From Laburnicola sp. R22_1 (taxonomy: Eukaryota > Ascomycota > Dothideomycetes > Pleosporales > Didymosphaeriaceae), in contig JACONQ010000015.1 in the NCBI GenBank assembly GCA_014281115.1, positions 496,001 to 560,000 of the forward strand: a stretch of DNA of 64,000 bases. The letters run 5' to 3'. A model generated the notes under the pieces. It saw nothing but the letters and a program-made list of their open reading frames with translations. It searched no databases and was not told the origin of the DNA. Both the position numbers and the translations under genes were made by a program. Shown here piece after piece: positions 50,288 to 60,874 of this stretch (its first letter is position 1; each line of letters opens with the position of its first letter).

Positions 50288-50331
50288 GGTGGCTCATTCG
50301 GCCGTCGGGCTCATTCGACCGTCCACCTCGG
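50288..50331 (-). repeat. Terminal inverted repeat of DNA transposon 2, right
   Basis: 44 bp, reverse complement of 48,214-48,257, followed by TA at 50,332-50,333. It lies about 175 bp upstream of the monooxygenase start, so it now sits in that gene's promoter region. Confidence 0.92.
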
Positions 50332-50506
50332 TACGCCCCACCGTTCCGCTACACAGTGCACACCTTTCTCAACAGCTTCAAGCGCCTCAAAAGCGAACTG
50401 CGGCACTAACCGGCTTTCTCCGGCCAATAGCCCAATCCTTACGCTACGGCTGAGCCTGGGAACGGCTCCAGTCTGTGAGTCGAACGAGAAGACAAGTAGA
50501 CCACAC

Positions 50507-51694
50507 ATGGCTCAAAGTACTCCACCGGATCCAATCCTAATATTCGGGGCGGGCGTTGCTGGACTCATATTAGCACAAGGCCTCCGTCTTCGTTCTATCC
50601 CCTTTCGCCTGTTCGAGCGCCATCCTCGGTTACACCGCGCGCAAGGCCATCGCTTCCGTATCTCGAAAGAGGCACAGGCGGCCCTCGATAGTGTCCTATC
50701 TCCTCAGCTTCAAGGCCTACTGAGACAGACTGCACCCGCGAGAAATCGTTTTGAGCCGCGATACGTAGATGCCAGAAGGCTGGACTTCCCGAAACCAACA
50801 CCTGCGGGTCCGGAATCCGTGCCACTCGATCGGACGTGGATTCGTTCTCTAACGACGCTGGACATTGATGATGCCATCGAATACGAGAAGGAATTCGTAT
50901 CTTGCGAACTTCAAGATGATCGAATTCGAGTTAGCTTTTCCGATGGCTCTACAGCGCGTGGACTACTACTCGTCGGTGCTGACGGCATCAAGAACCAGGT
51001 GCGTAAACAGCTTCAACTTGCGCGCAAGCTGCTGGATTTGGAGCGCTGGATCATGTGGGGTCGAACGCCATTAGCAGACTCTTTGAAGAATGATCTGCCA
51101 CAAGATGTGCTCAGTTGGTGTATGTATCTGGACCACGAAGCCAATGTCCAGACTGTGGTGGAACCGATGACGTGGTCAAAAAGTGTGCAACAAGAGTCGA
51201 AATCTCGGCTGCCGGATTTTTCCGACTGCATATACTGGGTTATTTGTACCGCGCCCTGTCAGTACGCTAAGTTTTTGCCGAAGACGGTCGAGCAAAAGAG
51301 GCTGTTCGTGGAAAAAGTGGCTGAGCGCTGGCATCCTTCTTTGAAGCAGCTGCTTAGTGCAGCTTCACATGAATTATCTGCTTGCGTACCTGTTTTATCA
51401 AGCAAACCAAACATAGAACTGGGTTCGACACCTCATACAGAGCGAGTTACACTCGTTGGGGATGCAGCTCACGCGATGAGCCCGATGGGTGGTTCCGGTG
51501 GTGATACTGCGGTTCAAAATGCCGTAGATCTGGCGCGGACAATCGCCGAGGAAGGCGTCACGGCAAACAGTATCGCGAATTTTGAGGCAAGAATGGAAAG
51601 TAGGGCAAAGGATAAGATTGAACATTCTTTTCGCGGCGGGCAGAAATTCTGGCGTGGGAAAGAGTGGACCGAATACGGTGAATTTCACCTCTAA
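50507..51694 (+). CDS. FAD-dependent monooxygenase (group A, PHBH-like), single exon
   Basis: 395 residues from M-A-Q-S-T-P-P-D-P. The open frame extends upstream into transposon 2, but this ATG directly precedes the nucleotide-binding fold and follows an in-frame stretch with no homologous character. The FAD site I-F-G-A-G-V-A-G-L (G14, G16, G19) and the second FAD motif L-V-G-D-A-A-H-A-M-S-P (Asp319) are intact. R-H-P-R-L matches the E-R-x-P region after beta-2. Such enzymes hydroxylate aromatic or polyketide-like substrates using NAD(P)H and O2; no substrate can be assigned. It lacks introns. Transposon 2 immediately upstream may have changed its control. Confidence 0.85.
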   Translation: MAQSTPPDPILIFGAGVAGLILAQGLRLRSIPFRLFERHPRLHRAQGHRFRISKEAQAALDSVLSPQLQGLLRQTAPARNRFEPRYVDARRLDFPKPTPAGPESVPLDRTWIRSLTTLDIDDAIEYEKEFVSCELQDDRIRVSFSDGSTARGLLLVGADGIKNQVRKQLQLARKLLDLERWIMWGRTPLADSLKNDLPQDVLSWCMYLDHEANVQTVVEPMTWSKSVQQESKSRLPDFSDCIYWVICTAPCQYAKFLPKTVEQKRLFVEKVAERWHPSLKQLLSAASHELSACVPVLSSKPNIELGSTPHTERVTLVGDAAHAMSPMGGSGGDTAVQNAVDLARTIAEEGVTANSIANFEARMESRAKDKIEHSFRGGQKFWRGKEWTEYGEFHL

Positions 51695-51836
51695 AAGAAC
51701 CCCCTGGAGTCTCTTAATTGCTATGGACATCCCAATTGCGCTATTTCTCTATATTGACGAAGTTTTCTCGTATAGTGAAATGTCTATGGCTACTATAAAG
51801 AGCAGTAGGATTGCAGAACGACATACACTACCAATG

Positions 51837-52115
51837 CTAAACCTTCTTAGCGATCCACCCAGTCTTGCTCACTCTCGCCGCCACCAGGGCTATCGCTCCT
51901 AGTAGCATGCTACTGGCGGCCCACATCTGCGCTCCCAGGTAATTCCCCCCTTGCGATTGTACAGTTGCGGCTGCTATTAGCCTCCCGGTCAGACTTGCGA
52001 AAGCCACAACACTGAACACCATGCCCATTCTCGATCCAAGTTGGCTCAAGTCGGTCGTCAATGCAGCTAGCGACAGCGTTTCCACCGTAGCGTAGTACGC
52101 TACAGCTGCCCTCTA
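51837..52115 (-). pseudogene. C-terminal fragment of an MFS transporter (monocarboxylate-type), truncated
   Basis: About 93 codons matching the last two transmembrane helices of a major facilitator. The sequence begins A-A-V-A-Y-Y-A-T-V-E-T-L-S-L (no start codon needed), with L-S-Q-L-G-S-R-M-G-M-V-F-S and Y-L-G-A-Q-M-W-A-A-S-S-M-L-L-G-A. The pattern resembles fungal monocarboxylate-permease-like MFS proteins, which normally have about 400-450 residues. Everything N-terminal is missing: upstream on the minus strand a stop appears and composition turns AT-rich at about 52,120. The gene was most likely cut by repeat insertion, deletion or RIP. Confidence 0.75.
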
Positions 52116-53335
52116 TCGCTCTGTGCTACAGCTTATATAGGCGTTATATGTATATAAAAGTCCCTTATAGTAAAAATAGTGTTGAAGGGAGCTAGAAAAG
52201 ATAGAATTAGGTAATCTATTGTTAGACTACTAGCCTATAAAGGAGAAGGCTAGGCTATTTATATATATACTAAGGAGTATAAAAATAAGTATATTTATAA
52301 TCCTAGCCTAGGCTTAGCGTATAAGGCGCTAAAGCTCTAGGCTTTTATAACACACCCCTTAGGTAGCGCGCAAAGCTCGCCGCCTACATTCGGAAAAGTT
52401 TTAAGCGAGCATAAGCACCTAGAGCACCTAAGCAACTTTAAGTACGCCTACGCACGCCTACACACTAAATACGCTTAGAGCGCACTAGTAATACTACTTT
52501 TTTCTTAGTATACACATATATAAGGTTATGTAAAAATGCGCACCTATACTACTAGGGCACCTAGGGCATATAGGGCACCTATAGCACCTATACTATTAAA
52601 ATAATACTAATTAATTAGCAAATAAAGCTTTTTAATTAGCTAAAATTTAAAAAAGCTTAGCAAGCTACTTAGTAAGCTGCTTAGTAAGCTTTAAAAAAGA
52701 TTTTTAAAGTATAAAGTTAAAGTCTCTTAGTAAATAGTAATTACTAGTAGTTAATATAATAGTACTAATTACTAGCGTATTATATAGAACTTTTACCTAA
52801 TTCTAAATTTTAGGTTTTATAGGTTTAAAAATAAAAAAATATAGTTTTATGTATGTATTATTAAATTAACTACCTAGAAGTAGAATAATAAAGGCTTTTA
52901 TCTTAAATAATATAATAATAAAAGTAGAGCCCTCTACTTAGTAATTAAAAAGAGCGTAAAAAAGATATAATTACAAAAAAAGCGCGTTTAAACTACTAAG
53001 CGAGCTTGGCGGTCTTGGCGTAGTATTGCTCCCATAAGCAAAATTTTTATAAAGAGGCTACTTAGAACTTTAGTAGAAGAGAGATAAGACTTTAGCGTAG
53101 TTACGCTATAAGTTATCTTTCTTCTACTATTCTAAGTTGCAAACTGCTATTCTAATTATCGCAAACAATATAAGTTAATATGTTAATAGGTACGTACTAC
53201 TATACTTATAGTAGTAGAACAAGAGTAACACGTACTAGATATACTATCGCTCTATTACTATATTAAGGTCGTTCTTAATAAATCTTCTTCTATTACTATC
53301 TCTCTACGCCCTGCCATTATAGTTTTATAATTATT
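52116..53335. other. AT-rich repeat debris at the right edge of the gene island
   Basis: 1.2 kb of degenerate TA-rich sequence with no usable frame. A less AT-rich patch at about 52,350-52,480 contains repeated CACCTA/GCACC motifs. The class of element is not recognisable. Confidence 0.55.
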
Positions 53336-53798
53336 TAAAAGAATTAGATTAGGCGAAAATTAGTGGCTTAGTAAAGAACACTATTTTAAAAAGTATAAAC
53401 TTTAATAACTTTTTAACTACTTTATTTTTATTAAAACTTTTTTAAATTTTATATACTATACTATTAGTACTATATATAATAACTAGTAAAATAAAGAGTT
53501 TTTTATTAATTACTAACTAATTACGTAATAAAAATAGTATTTTTATATTTAATAATTAAAGACTAGTATTCTCTCTATAAATCTATTAAAAAAGTAAAAT
53601 TATAGCTTTACTAGTAAAAAAGTTATAAAGCTTTAAAAATTACTTAGTTAGACTATTTATGTATATTTACACAAGTCTGCGCATATTTATATATCTCTAA
53701 GTATTTTTATGCTAGTAAATTGCCTATATAAAAATGCGCACAGATACGTACATCTACGCACAGTTAAGTAGCCTCTTTAGAAAAACTTTCCTAATAAA
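53336..53798. repeat. Tandem repeat unit, copy 1 (~463 bp), strongly RIPped
   Basis: Same unit as 53,799-54,290, adjacent and in the same orientation, starting AGAATTAGATTAGG and ending CTTTCCTAATAAA. It carries TATGTATATTTACACA where copy 2 keeps TGTGCACATTTGCGCA, so this copy lost more C/G to T/A. The unit itself encodes nothing recognised. Confidence 0.85.
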
Positions 53799-54290
53799 AA
53801 GAATTAGATTAGGGGAAAATTAGTGGCTTGGCAAAGAACTCTATTTTAAAAGTATAAACTTTAATAACTTTTTAACTACTTTATTTTTATTAAAAAAATT
53901 TAAAATTTTATATACTATATTATTAGTACTATATATTTATATAATGATATTACGTAATATATATAATAACTAGCAAAATAAGAAGTTTTTTATTAATTAC
54001 TAACTAATTACGGAATAAAGATAGTATGTTTACATTAAATAATTAAAGACTAGTATTTTCTCTATAAATTTATTAAAAATTAAAATTATAGCTTTACTAG
54101 TAAAAAAGTTATAAAGCTTTAAAAGAATTACTTAGTTAGACTATTTGTGCACATTTGCGCAAGTCTGCGCATGTCTGCGCATCTCTAAGCATTTTTGTGC
54201 TAGCAAATTGCCTGTGCAAAAATGCGCACAGATGCGCACATCTGCACACGGTTAAGCAGTCTCTTTAGAAAAAACTTTCCTAATAAAGAT
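53799..54290. repeat. Tandem repeat unit, copy 2 (~490 bp), less mutated
   Basis: Second copy of the 53,336-53,798 unit. Near its end it retains a cluster of TGCGCA/TGTGCA words (about 54,146-54,250), one part reading ATGCGCACAGATGCGCACAT, so it is closer to the ancestral sequence. Confidence 0.85.
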
Positions 54291-54967
54291 CTAATTATTT
54301 TACTTATAATTGCAAAAGACTTATAGATACTACTTTAGCGTCTAGTTTTGCCTTTTAGTCTGCCTATCTATCTGTGGGTAAAAAGTAGTTAAAAGTAGCT
54401 ATTTTAACTCTAAGCACTACGCAAAGGTGCTCTAGTATCCTAATATAAATAGGCTACTCCTATCTATTACTATTAATCTTAGGGGACTATAGAGCTATAT
54501 AACCTCCTACTAAAAAATCTTAGCTAGTTTTACTATAGTTATATCTTTATAAATAGCTATATAGTAGGCTATTTTACTAAAATAATCTATAATTACTAGT
54601 ATACTATTATACTTATAGTTATACACCCTACTTTTAAAAAGAGTTATAATTATATCTATTATTATATTTTACTAAAGATCTATTAGAATTAGTAAACTAT
54701 TAAGTTAGCTATACTATATGTATCTAGTAGACTTAACCTTTATATAGACCTTATAAGTCAGAATGTAATTCTTAATAAACTTATAGACCCTAGGCTACTA
54801 GAACTTTTTCTAAATAATATTAAGTGTCCTTATAAAACTAAAATAACCTACTAGTAAATTATTATAATAGCGTCTTAAGATCTTAATTCTAATACTAGCT
54901 AGCACGTATAGCCGACTATTAAACTAGAGTAGATAACTCTTAATTAGGCTTTACTACTCTATCTATA

Positions 54968-55346
54968 TGTTAACTACAGAAATAAGAGAGTAACTTTATA
55001 GTAACTAAGTAGTAACGCTAATAGGCATAAGGCCACTTAGTATAAAGTTAGCAGCGGGACAAAGGTAATTTAGTTACGTGACTAGCATCCCGCCAAGCTA
55101 GTCTAATTAGGTATAGGGACTGGAGGACAACTATCCCGCCAAGAAGACAACATCCCGTTAGATTAAGAGGAGGACGGCAATGGGATGGGATAGACAGATA
55201 AAGATTAAAACTATATAGATCTAGGGGATCTCCTTAGTTTTAAATCTTCGTAGTTAATTCTCTTATAGTACTATCTCCTATATAGATTAGTGCTAGTTAT
55301 TCTATATTATTTAGAATTAGAAGAGCCTTATACGAGACTGTTAACA
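54968..55346. repeat. Possible solo LTR nested in element D (379 bp)
   Basis: The segment begins TGTTAACTACAG and ends GAGACTGTTAACA, giving TGTTAAC/GTTAACA inverted ends as in LTRs. A less AT-rich interior (GCGGGAC, TCCCGCCAAG, GGGATGGGATAG) contrasts with its surroundings, and a TATA-like CTATATAG sits near 55,214. It lies between the RT and integrase parts of element D, where no LTR belongs. Flanking 5-mers (CTATA and TCTTA) do not match, so the call is tentative. Confidence 0.4.
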
Positions 55347-57789
55347 TCTTACTTAATTCCTTCTAAAGCCTCTAACGCGGACACCTCTAAGTTTACCTTA
55401 CCTCCCTAATTCGGATTAGGACAAGATACGTGACTCCGTGTTAATACTATAGTATATAATTCTCTATAAATTATAAGAAACTCGCCCTTACTTTAATTAT
55501 TATTAGGTTGCTTATTATCTCTTTAAAAATAGCTTAAAGTAAAGAGTTCTTAAATTTCCCTTATTACGCATTCTCTAAAGTAGGTCTTTTCCTAGGTTGC
55601 ACAATCTGCGTAATAGCTACTAGCCTAGGCCTTTTTAGCCTCTTTTAAAGTATTTTAGCTTTCCTAAGCTTTAGCTTACTTTAAAGCTCTATAAGTAGCC
55701 TTCCTTAGGAACTATCTATCCTATTAAGCCTTTCTACTCCTTCTAACTTATAGTTAGGCCTTCGTAAGGGTCTATCTGCTAGATTTGTCTTTCCTAGGCA
55801 GTGTCTAATCCTAAAATTAAATAAGGCAAGCTATTTAGCCTATTAGATATAGTGTTAGGTTAGAACTTTAGTTGTTATAAACCCCTATAGGTTAGTATAA
55901 TTTGTTAGGAGCTTTACTTACTCTATAGTGCCTTTTAAGTAGTACCTTTAGTGTTTAAAAGCTTTTACTATTATAAGTAGCTCTCTATTATATATATTAT
56001 AATTACGCTTAGTCTAGCTTATCTTATGTAAGTAGAAGGCAACTAGGTACTATTATTTCTTTTCTTAAGGCCCTAGGTATAGTTAACTTAAGATACTAGA
56101 TATTGCGTATCTAAAGGCGTTAGTCTCTACTCTTAAGGGCAATTTAGAGTTAAAATAGGCTAGTAAGAGCCTACTAGCAAAGATTTACTTTAGTTACTTA
56201 AACGCAGCCTAATTTCTTCTTATATTATTAGTAACTACTATAGGCCAATCCTTCTAGTCGCTAGGTAAGTACGTGTAGAGGACTTGCAACCCTTAAAACC
56301 CCTTTAATAAATCTTTAGTAGTAATTAGTAAAGCCTAGAAAAATCCTTATATCCTATACTAACTTAGGCTCTAGCTACTTCTATATACTCTTAACTCTGT
56401 CTCTTTCTATATATACGCCCTCTAGGCTTACTATAAATTCTAAGTAGCCTACCTCTTAGGTGTAGAACTTACACTTAAAGAGTTTAGCGTATATCTTATA
56501 CTAGATAAGCTAATTTAGCACTATCTTTATATACTTAATATATTTCTTCTTACTTTAGAAATATATAAAAATATTATCTAAGTATATAATATAATAGATA
56601 TTAAGTAAGTCTAATAGCACACTATTAATATAGCTCTAAAAGACTATAGGGGCGTTAGTTAACCTAAAGGGCATTACTATATACTTATAGTAGCCATATC
56701 TAGTCTAGAATACTATCTTCTATTTGTTGCCTGCCTTAATTTATATATAGTAATAGGCGTCTCTTAGATTTAATTTAGTGTATATAATAGCAGATTCTAG
56801 CTAGTCTAGTAACTCTTAGATTAGTAGAAGTAGGTAATAGTTTTTTATAGTTACTACGTTTAGTCTATAGTAATCTATATATAATTATAATTCTCTATTC
56901 TTTTTCTTTATAAAAAGAATTAGTGCTTCTGCTTCTAATTTTAAGTGGCGTATCTAGCCTCTTTTAAGGTTTCTCTTAATATACTCCTTTAAGACCTGTG
57001 CCTTTAGCGCTAATAGGCTATAGAGTAGTTTAAAGGGTACCTTCTTACCTACCTTAATATTAATAGATATTTTATAAGGCCTATAGTTTGCTAGTAAAGC
57101 GGCGTTTGTTTCTAAGAAGGCTTTTTTAAATCTCCCTTAGTAAACCTTAGATAGAATAGTCTTATTTAGACTAAATTAGCCTAGACTAACTCTATATATA
57201 ACAAAATAGTTATTATTAGTATTTCTAGTAGTATTTGCGAATTATTATAGTCTCTTTATAGTAACCTTTTAGAATTTGCGCTTACTATTATTAAATTACA
57301 ATATATAAGTAGTAAAGTTAGGTAGTAGGTTTTATTTAGTTAACTAGGGTATTCCTAGCACTATATTAAATTCTTTAATATCTCCTACAATAAATTTGTT
57401 TAATCTAGCCTAGATTTGCCTACAACTATCTATTATTATATAGGCTAGCTTAGTCTAGCCTTAAACCTTTAATTTAACTCTATTTAGGATTTTATAAGTC
57501 TAATTTACATTTGCTCTTAGTTAGACTATAACTTTTTCTACTATTCTAGTACTAATAAAGTTAGCCTCTATACTATAGTCTACTAGGGCCCTTACTTTAA
57601 AGGAGCCTACTACTATTTAAATAACCCCTTTTAAGGCAATTAGGGACTCTCTAGCCGTATAGGGGCCTCTTATCTTTAAGGTAGCTATAGTAAGCAATCT
57701 TTGTCCTTTTATATATATAATAAAGCCTATTAGTCTAAGAAATAGATAACTTAGGGCTTGTCTTTTTCTGCCTCTATTTTTTGCTTTAG

Positions 57790-57834
57790 GTAGTTATCTT
57801 TATAGTGCCCTTGCTTATAATAGTAGAAATAGTT
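57790..57834 (-). pseudogene. CCHC zinc-knuckle remnant of element D gag
   Basis: The minus strand reads N-Y-F-Y-Y-Y-K-Q-G-H-Y-K-D-N-Y. This is the C-x2-C-x4-H-x4-C nucleocapsid knuckle with all three Cys positions now Tyr, each needing one G-to-A change (TGC/TGT to TAC/TAT). The His is kept. Confidence 0.75.
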
Positions 57835-58013
57835 ATTCTTTTTCTAGTTTAGTAGTAATTATATCTTATAACACTTATTTTATTTTTTATATTATAGGTT
57901 ATAGCACCTCTAGTCTAGTTTAGTGTTATTTAACTTAGATTATTTCTAGCTAGTTATGCCTTGCCTATTATCCTCTTAGGTCTTCTTATTATTATTCTTT
58001 TACTTTTACTTAC

Positions 58014-58226
58014 TGTCACTAATCTAAGGTGCGACCCCCTTACTTATATTATTCTCGGCTATTGCCCTTTTGGAACTAGCGTAGTTTTAAGCAAGGTCCT
58101 AAGCAAGACTATATATATAGCCTATCTACGTACCTACTTTATATAGGTATCGCTACTATTTTATATTTAGATTCTAACTACTAGTTATCTTATATATGGT
58201 GTAACAGCCCCTATAGTGTCCTTACA
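58014..58226 (+). repeat. 5' LTR of element C
   Basis: 213 bp, the best-preserved copy of the family LTR, running TGTCACTAATCTAAGG to GTGTCCTTACA with proper TG...CA ends. It was used to define the other LTR copies. An 18-bp perfect palindrome (58,241-58,258) lies 14 bp inside it. Confidence 0.9.
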
Positions 58227-59486
58227 CTATAGTAGCGATTGTTAAGCTGCAGCTTAACTATCTAAAAATTTAGCCTATCTCTAGGACGTTACTAACAATA
58301 ACGCCTATTAACTAATATAGTAGGCGGGCTCCTCTGCGTTCTTAAGTATCTTAGGTATTAGGAGTATAAATGCCTCCCCTAGAGCGTTACTAACATAACT
58401 AATAGTAACAATAACGCTTACCTATAGGTTACCAATTAACAATAATAGGTATAGTAGAAGATAAAGAATAACTGCTACCTTATTTATAGTAGCACATAGG
58501 TCACATCTTACTAGATATTAGCTCCCTAGCACTATTATAATAGTTTCTAGGAGAATAACTTACTTATAAGTAATATAGCTCTCTATAATAACCTATAAGC
58601 TTACTAAGCTTTACATATAATAACTACTAAGATAGTTATAAGGGTAGCTTACTAATAAGCAAATCTAGTTATTATAATAACTATAAGCCTAGCTTACTTA
58701 AACAAGCCACCTATAACTATTTATTAAACTTATTATAAGTTACTATAAATTATAGTAATCCTATTCATCTTACTAATAAGAGATAAGATAACATTAATAT
58801 TATTATCTAGTTCTAATAATAATAACATTTCTAACTATAATATTTCTAATTATAATATCTCTTCTATTACCTACAATACATAGAACCTCTGCGATAATAG
58901 TAGACAGTTATATAGAACCTCTATAATAATAGTAAATAGTTATAATATATAAAACCTCTATAATAATAACAAATAGTTATAATATACAAAACCTCTATAA
59001 TAATAATAGACGATTATAAAACCTCTATAATAATAGTAAATAGACACACACAACCTCTATAATAATAGTAGATAGTAATAATCTAGATAACTTAGAGTCT
59101 AAGGTATAGTTATAAGCTAAGTTAGTAGAACCTATATTCCTAGTAAATTGCTCTAGTGCAATATAGCAGCAAACCTAGTTTGGGCACGCTCGCTTTGTGT
59201 AGTTAAAAGTCTTAAGACCTTATAGTAATTCTAATAAGTCTTACCTACTTTAGTAAAAGTCTAGGGAGTCTAACATTGTTATATAATATCTTGAATTTTT
59301 ACACATACTTAGATTTTTATAGTTATATATAGGCCATAGTCGCGACGCCTTATATAAAAGCAACTATTACAATTAACTATAGTATCTACCGTGTTTTTAA
59401 CTTTGCAATCTTAACCTTTAATCTAAATTATACATTACTAAGAGACAAACCTATTATATATAGTAGATAAGATAGCGAGACCTAGC

Positions 59487-59523
<37 letters not shown>

Positions 59524-60237
59524 TTAGCTTCTATAAGAAGTTCTGCGACTTTATTACTACGTCTTAGCCAGAGGTCCTAACTTAATAGAGCACTACTTAG
59601 GGTACTCTACCTATAGATTAGAATAAGTTAGATAATAACTTGTTAAAAATAGCGCGACGTTATAATAAGCGCAAAGATATATTTAAAAAGGGACTTCTTT
59701 AACCTAAAGATTATAATAAGGCTTTTGTAGATAATAATAATAATAAAAGTAAACCTTATAATAAAGGCAATCCTTTTACAAATATATCTAATTATTTAAC
59801 TATAATATATAACTAATAGGACTATACTAGTCTACTATCTACTAATCTTCCCAAGTATATATACTTTACTAATATTACTAACACTAATAATAATATATTA
59901 AATTATAAACTCTGCGTTAGCGTAACTAGTGTTAAGGATAGTTTAAAGCTAAATAAAGTTAAGATTTAAGAACACGTGTAGTTTGTTAACGTAGTAAACT
60001 AGAAACCTAAATTCTAGTAAGATATTATTACGTCACTATTAATAACTGTACAATAAGTTACTAATAAGCTAGAGGATAATTAGATTAAACTCTAAGAGCT
60101 TAAGCAGCTTTAGGCTAGTTATAAGGTGTTAGAGTAATAGTTTATAACAAAGTTAAAATAAGTTAAAATATTAAAAGATTATATTGCTTTGCATAAGCAC
60201 TCTTTTAAAATTATAAAGTAGAAGAAAATTAAGTTAT

Positions 60238-60874
60238 TATTATTAACGTTTCTATTGCTTCTAAAATTTTCTATAGAGTAAATACAGCCATAGGCAAATC
60301 GTACAGGTGGACAAGGGGCACTTTCTCCTAGTGAAAAAAGCCCTTTAAAGGGGGTTAAGAAAAAACTAACACTAGTGGCCAATTGTCTGTCTAAAGCGTA
60401 AATTGAAATTTCCCACAAAGTTTTTCCTAAATTAGAAGATAGTAATATGCCTTAATTAACTTTCTCGTCCTATAAGTTTAAATCTTAATAACTTATTAAG
60501 ACTAGTAACTAGTTAAAGATGTCATAATTATTAGAGATACTTGCTAATAACTTTCCCGTCCTATAAGTTTAATCTAGTAACTTAGTTAAGACTAGCTTAA
60601 ATAGTTAGAAATTTCTTAATTATTAGAGATACTAGCTTATTTAGGCTACTTTTCTTCTTATCTACAAAGATTAGTTTTTTGGTATTTAAAAACCAGAGGG
60701 GAGAGAGGGCGAGATTTGAACTCGCTAAGGAGTCTAAGTTTTCGCTTATTACTAGACTAAAATCCTCGCTTATGGTCCCCCACCACAGCGTAGATTTACT
60801 ATCTAGGCTTCTGCTATACTTAGACGACCTTACGCCCGTATCCACCATAATACGCCCCTCTAAAATTAAGTTAT
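60238..60874 (-). mobile_element. SINE-like insertion in element C (~637 bp including one target copy)
   Basis: The homologous gag sequence is uninterrupted in element B (about 2643-2672) and element A (about 11,761-11,792). In C it is split, with the 13-bp word AAAATTAAGTTAT at both borders (60,225-60,237 and 60,862-60,874). Read on the minus strand, the insert has a tRNA-like segment near 60,700-60,785 ending in a perfect T-arm: GCGAG, loop TTCAAAT, CTCGC. The loop is a pol III box B. Its 3' end is a short TAATAAT-type tail. A long variable-type target duplication, a tRNA-like head and a simple tail together suggest a SINE moved by LINE machinery. An internal ~90-bp partial duplication is visible (around TCCTATAAGTTTAA at 60,468 and 60,559). 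Confidence 0.6.

Larger units (their letters stand above)
48214..50331 (-). mobile_element. Pogo/Fot1-type DNA transposon 2 (2118 bp)
   Basis: Bounded by perfect 44-bp terminal inverted repeats (48,214-48,257 and 50,288-50,331) beginning CCGAGGTGGACGGTCGAATG, flanked by TA duplications (48,212-48,213 and 50,332-50,333). Each repeat itself contains two near-identical CGGYCGAATGAGCC units, possible transposase-binding sites. It encodes one minus-strand DDE transposase carrying two stops. It is unrelated in end sequence to transposon 1. Insertion lies between a hypothetical gene and the FAD monooxygenase. Confidence 0.93.
54291..58013 (-). mobile_element. Second Gypsy family, element D, partial and RIP-degraded
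   Basis: Minus-strand order 5'-3' is gag zinc knuckle (57,834-57,790), reverse transcriptase (I-L-F-I-K-K-K-N near 56,935-56,892; M-P-F-R-L-T-N-A-P at about 56,675-56,640) and integrase core (I-D-I-I-I-T-L-F then L-V-I-I-D-Y-F-S-K-I-A near 54,700-54,540). RT before integrase is the Gypsy order. Its sequence differs from the A/B/C family. Its upstream (5') part is lost at 58,013, where element C begins, so C probably inserted into D. Stops throughout; LTRs of D were not identified. The lower limit is approximate. Confidence 0.8.

Noticed and set aside
57961..58146. 61-codon plus-strand frame, hydrophobic start
   Set aside because: It straddles the boundary of element D and the LTR of element C, so it cannot be an ancestral gene.
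60690..60790. Functional tRNA gene on the minus strand
   Set aside because: The T-arm is excellent, but a full acceptor stem and D-arm could not be folded, and the segment is part of an insertion with target duplications, so a tRNA-derived repeat is more likely.
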